From positions 1 through 6,883 of the forward strand of contig CAKSOB010000073.1 of the NCBI GenBank assembly GCA_934476545.1: a stretch of DNA of 6,883 nt, written 5' to 3'. The notes beneath the pieces are model-generated. The model did not search any database. It saw only the letters and a list, made by a program, of their open reading frames with translations, and was not told the origin of the DNA. This document shows, piece by piece, positions 5,407 to 6,883 of this stretch (the first letter of the stretch is position 1; every line of letters starts with the position of its first letter). This stretch comes from an uncultured Eubacteriales bacterium (GTDB taxonomy: Bacteria > Bacillota > Clostridia > Oscillospirales > Acutalibacteraceae). The position numbers and the translations under genes were made by a program.

Positions 5407-5823
5407 CTATTCTCCGATAACCTTAATCAAAACGTGTTTTTCTTTCATACCGTCAAACTCAAAGAAAAATACCTGCTCCCATCGTCCCAAGTCCAACCGT
5501 CCGTCAGATACGGCAATGGTCACATCTCTGCCTAAAAGCAACCGCTTTAAATGAGCATCTCCGTTTTGCTCATAAGTATTGTGATGATATGGCTCCACAG
5601 GATGTTCCGGTGCAATACGCTCCAATAAGACCTCCACATCTTGGTGCAGTCCGCTTTCATCGGGACACATGAATACACTGGCAGTCAAGTCCATGGAGTT
5701 AACCAGTACCAAGCCTTCTCGAATGCCGCTCTGCTGCAAGGCTTGCTCCACCCGACCGGTAAGGTTCACCAACCCTCGCCGAGAGGGTAAATAAATAGAT
5801 AATTCTTTGCGATAGGATTTCAT
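5407..5823 (-). CDS. YjbQ/UPF0047 family protein
   Basis: A 138-residue protein covering the whole YjbQ (UPF0047) family. E. coli YjbQ was reported to give weak thiamine-phosphate synthase activity, so databases call the family a secondary thiamine-phosphate synthase; the physiological role is uncertain. Visible motifs are NSMDLTASVF (42-51), DESGLHQD (55-62), YHHN (79-82), GDAHLKR (88-94), SDGRLDLGRWEQVFFFEFDG (106-125) and the C-terminal VLIKVIGE. The family normally has a histidine in the first motif (HTTA or MHITA). Here codon 45 is GAC, aspartate, while the later histidines H80, H81 and H91 remain. The ATG at 5823 has GGAGG (5837-5833) 9 nt upstream and a strong sigma-A promoter. The stop lies 2 bp from the sigG stop with no terminator visible. 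It is divergent from the lipid kinase gene. Confidence 0.9.
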   Translation of the reverse strand: MKSYRKELSIYLPSRRGLVNLTGRVEQALQQSGIREGLVLVNSMDLTASVFMCPDESGLHQDVEVLLERIAPEHPVEPYHHNTYEQNGDAHLKRLLLGRDVTIAVSDGRLDLGRWEQVFFFEFDGMKEKHVLIKVIGE

Positions 5824-5858
5824 CTTTTCATTCCTCCGTCCGATTTTGTTCTTTTTTC

Positions 5859-5887
5859 ATTATAAAACCTTTCATTTTCTTCGTCAA
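5859..5887 (-). promoter_or_regulatory. Sigma-A promoter of the yjbQ-family gene
   Basis: On the - strand TTGACG (5887-5882), an exact 17-nt spacer and a perfect TATAAT (5864-5859). Predicted start is near 5852, giving a leader of about 29 nt that contains the GGAGG ribosome binding site. Confidence 0.88.
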
Positions 5888-5895
5888 TCATTGAC
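5883..5895. repeat. Palindrome formed by two back-to-back -35 boxes
   Basis: GTCAA-TCA-TTGAC is a perfect 5-bp inverted repeat with a 3-bp centre. Its arms are the cores of the two divergent -35 boxes (yjbQ on the - strand, lipid kinase on the + strand). The symmetry may simply follow from two divergent TTGAC elements, or may serve as an operator. Confidence 0.6.
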
Positions 5896-5919
5896 TTTTT
5901 CTTCCATTTCTCTTATGAT
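5891..5919 (+). promoter_or_regulatory. Sigma-A promoter of the lipid kinase gene
   Basis: TTGACT (5891-5896), an exact 17-nt spacer and TATGAT (5914-5919). Predicted transcription start is near 5926. The -35 box is only 3 bp from the -35 of the divergent yjbQ promoter. Confidence 0.85.
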
Positions 5920-5953
5920 GAATAAATAGTGAATGAAAAATGAACTGGAAAGG

Positions 5954-5959
5954 AAAGGA
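5954..5959 (+). promoter_or_regulatory. Lipid kinase ribosome binding site, decides the start codon
   Basis: AAAGGA lies 9 nt before GTG 5969. The in-frame ATG at 5933 has no Shine-Dalgarno sequence and falls only about 7 nt after the predicted transcription start, so GTG 5969 is preferred. Confidence 0.65.
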
Positions 5960-5968
5960 TGTACTGTC

Positions 5969-6859
5969 GTGTCACAAAAAATGATGCTGATCGTAAACCC
6001 CCATTCCGGAAAAAATGGGATGAAAGATCATTTACAGGATATTATCACGCTGTTTCATAGCCATGGATGGGAGGTTACGGTATTCCCTACCCATAAATCG
6101 GGAGATGCCACAGAATATGCAAAAGAGCGATATACCGATTTTGATTTAACCGTTTGCTGTGGCGGCGACGGCACACTCAACGAAGTGATTACCGGAATGA
6201 TGCAGCAGCCGCTGCCGTTAAAGTTGGGGTATATTCCCGTAGGTACTGCCAACGATTTGGCAACCACACTGCACCTGAAAAAAGAGCCGCTGGCTGCAGC
6301 AAAGGATATTTTAATCGGAAACCAATTTGTTCATGACATTGGGTGCTTTAACGACCGATTCTTTACCTATATTGCGGCATTCGGTACGTTCTCCGATATT
6401 TCCTATTCCACTTCTCAAACTATGAAGCGCTCCTTGGGAAAGCTCGCTTATATTTTACAGGCAGTTATGAAAATCGGAGATATTAAGGCTCGTCATGTGA
6501 GACTCACCATTGACGGAAAAGTGATTGAAGGCGATTTTGTATTGGGTGCTGTTACCAACTCCACCTCCTTTGCCGGTGTTTTTCGGCTGCGAGAGGAAGA
6601 ATTGAAACTAGATGACGGCATCTTTGAAGTGTTGTTGATTAAGCCGCCGAAGAATCCCATTGAACTGACAAAAATCATGGAACAGCTTCTGCATAAATCC
6701 TATGACAGTAAGTTTGTTTCTTTGTATCACGGAAAAGAAATCGTTGTTCACACCGAAAAGGAAACGACTTGGTGTTTGGACGGCGAAATGGGCGGTACCT
6801 ATCAGGATGTAACCATTACCCCCAGTGACAGACAAATGACCTTTTGCGCCGGAACGTAA
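5969..6859 (+). CDS. Diacylglycerol kinase-family lipid kinase (YegS/BmrU/DgkB-like)
   Basis: A 296-residue cytoplasmic kinase with the DAGK catalytic domain. Such enzymes phosphorylate diacylglycerol or a related lipid with ATP at the membrane face. In Gram-positive bacteria DgkB recycles diacylglycerol released by lipoteichoic acid synthesis back to phosphatidic acid. Motifs, numbered from GTG 5969, are VNPHSGKNG (9-17), the nucleotide-binding GGDGTLNE (65-72), IPVGTANDLA (89-98), LDDGIFEV (214-221) and CLDGE (269-273), whose Glu is the expected catalytic base. The length is normal for the family, and no key residue is missing. The frame opens at ATG 5933, which would add 12 residues (MKNELERKGCTV) not typical of the family; SD and promoter positions favour GTG. 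The family covers several substrate classes, so DgkB function is plausible but not shown. It ends at TAA 6857, near the window end; no terminator is visible in the last 24 bases. Confidence 0.92.
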   Translation: MSQKMMLIVNPHSGKNGMKDHLQDIITLFHSHGWEVTVFPTHKSGDATEYAKERYTDFDLTVCCGGDGTLNEVITGMMQQPLPLKLGYIPVGTANDLATTLHLKKEPLAAAKDILIGNQFVHDIGCFNDRFFTYIAAFGTFSDISYSTSQTMKRSLGKLAYILQAVMKIGDIKARHVRLTIDGKVIEGDFVLGAVTNSTSFAGVFRLREEELKLDDGIFEVLLIKPPKNPIELTKIMEQLLHKSYDSKFVSLYHGKEIVVHTEKETTWCLDGEMGGTYQDVTITPSDRQMTFCAGT

Positions 6860-6883
6860 TATCCCATTTTGAAAACCACAGGC

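Overview
This looks like a chromosomal housekeeping segment from a spore-forming member of the Firmicutes, most likely class Clostridia (Oscillospiraceae/Ruminococcaceae-like). The grounds are a forespore sigma factor gene (sigG), the Gram-positive gene pair walJ-rlmH, AGGAG-type ribosome binding sites, textbook sigma-A promoters and moderate base composition. No species call is possible. I see no insertion sequence, tRNA, rRNA, CRISPR array, phage gene or toxin-antitoxin pair.

Layout. (1) 2-397 (+): the 3' end of an NADP-type glutamate dehydrogenase gene, closed by a strong symmetric terminator at 434-472. (2) 538-1614 (+): a stand-alone PTS IIC-type membrane protein (PTS_EIIC_2 / PfoR-like), followed by a hairpin that can serve as a bidirectional terminator for it and the convergent rlmH. 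(3) 1662-2944 (-): walJ then rlmH, a tight two-gene unit whose rlmH ribosome binding site overlaps the walJ stop. (4) 3030-4316 (-): murA, with its terminator wedged directly against the walJ ribosome binding site. (5) 4317-4633: a divergent intergenic region holding a near-consensus sigma-A promoter for murA, a roughly 140-nt murA leader with three candidate hairpins, and a probable sigma-F-type promoter for sigG. (6) 4634-5404 (+): sigG. (7) 5407-5823 (-): a YjbQ/UPF0047 protein, convergent with sigG across only 2 bp. (8) 5969-6859 (+): a diacylglycerol/lipid kinase-like protein, divergent from yjbQ.

The genes cover nitrogen assimilation (gdhA), envelope work (murA for peptidoglycan precursor synthesis, walJ, lipid kinase), ribosome maturation (rlmH) and sporulation (sigG). 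They do not form one pathway. I found no undescribed multi-gene system. The points of most interest are regulatory or small in scale: back-to-back yjbQ and lipid-kinase promoters whose -35 boxes form the two arms of one perfect palindrome; a structured murA leader; a terminator abutting the walJ ribosome binding site; a YjbQ protein in which the usual motif histidine is aspartate; a SigG with lysine where B. subtilis SigG has Asn45; and two genes (murA, lipid kinase) whose most upstream possible start is probably not the real one.
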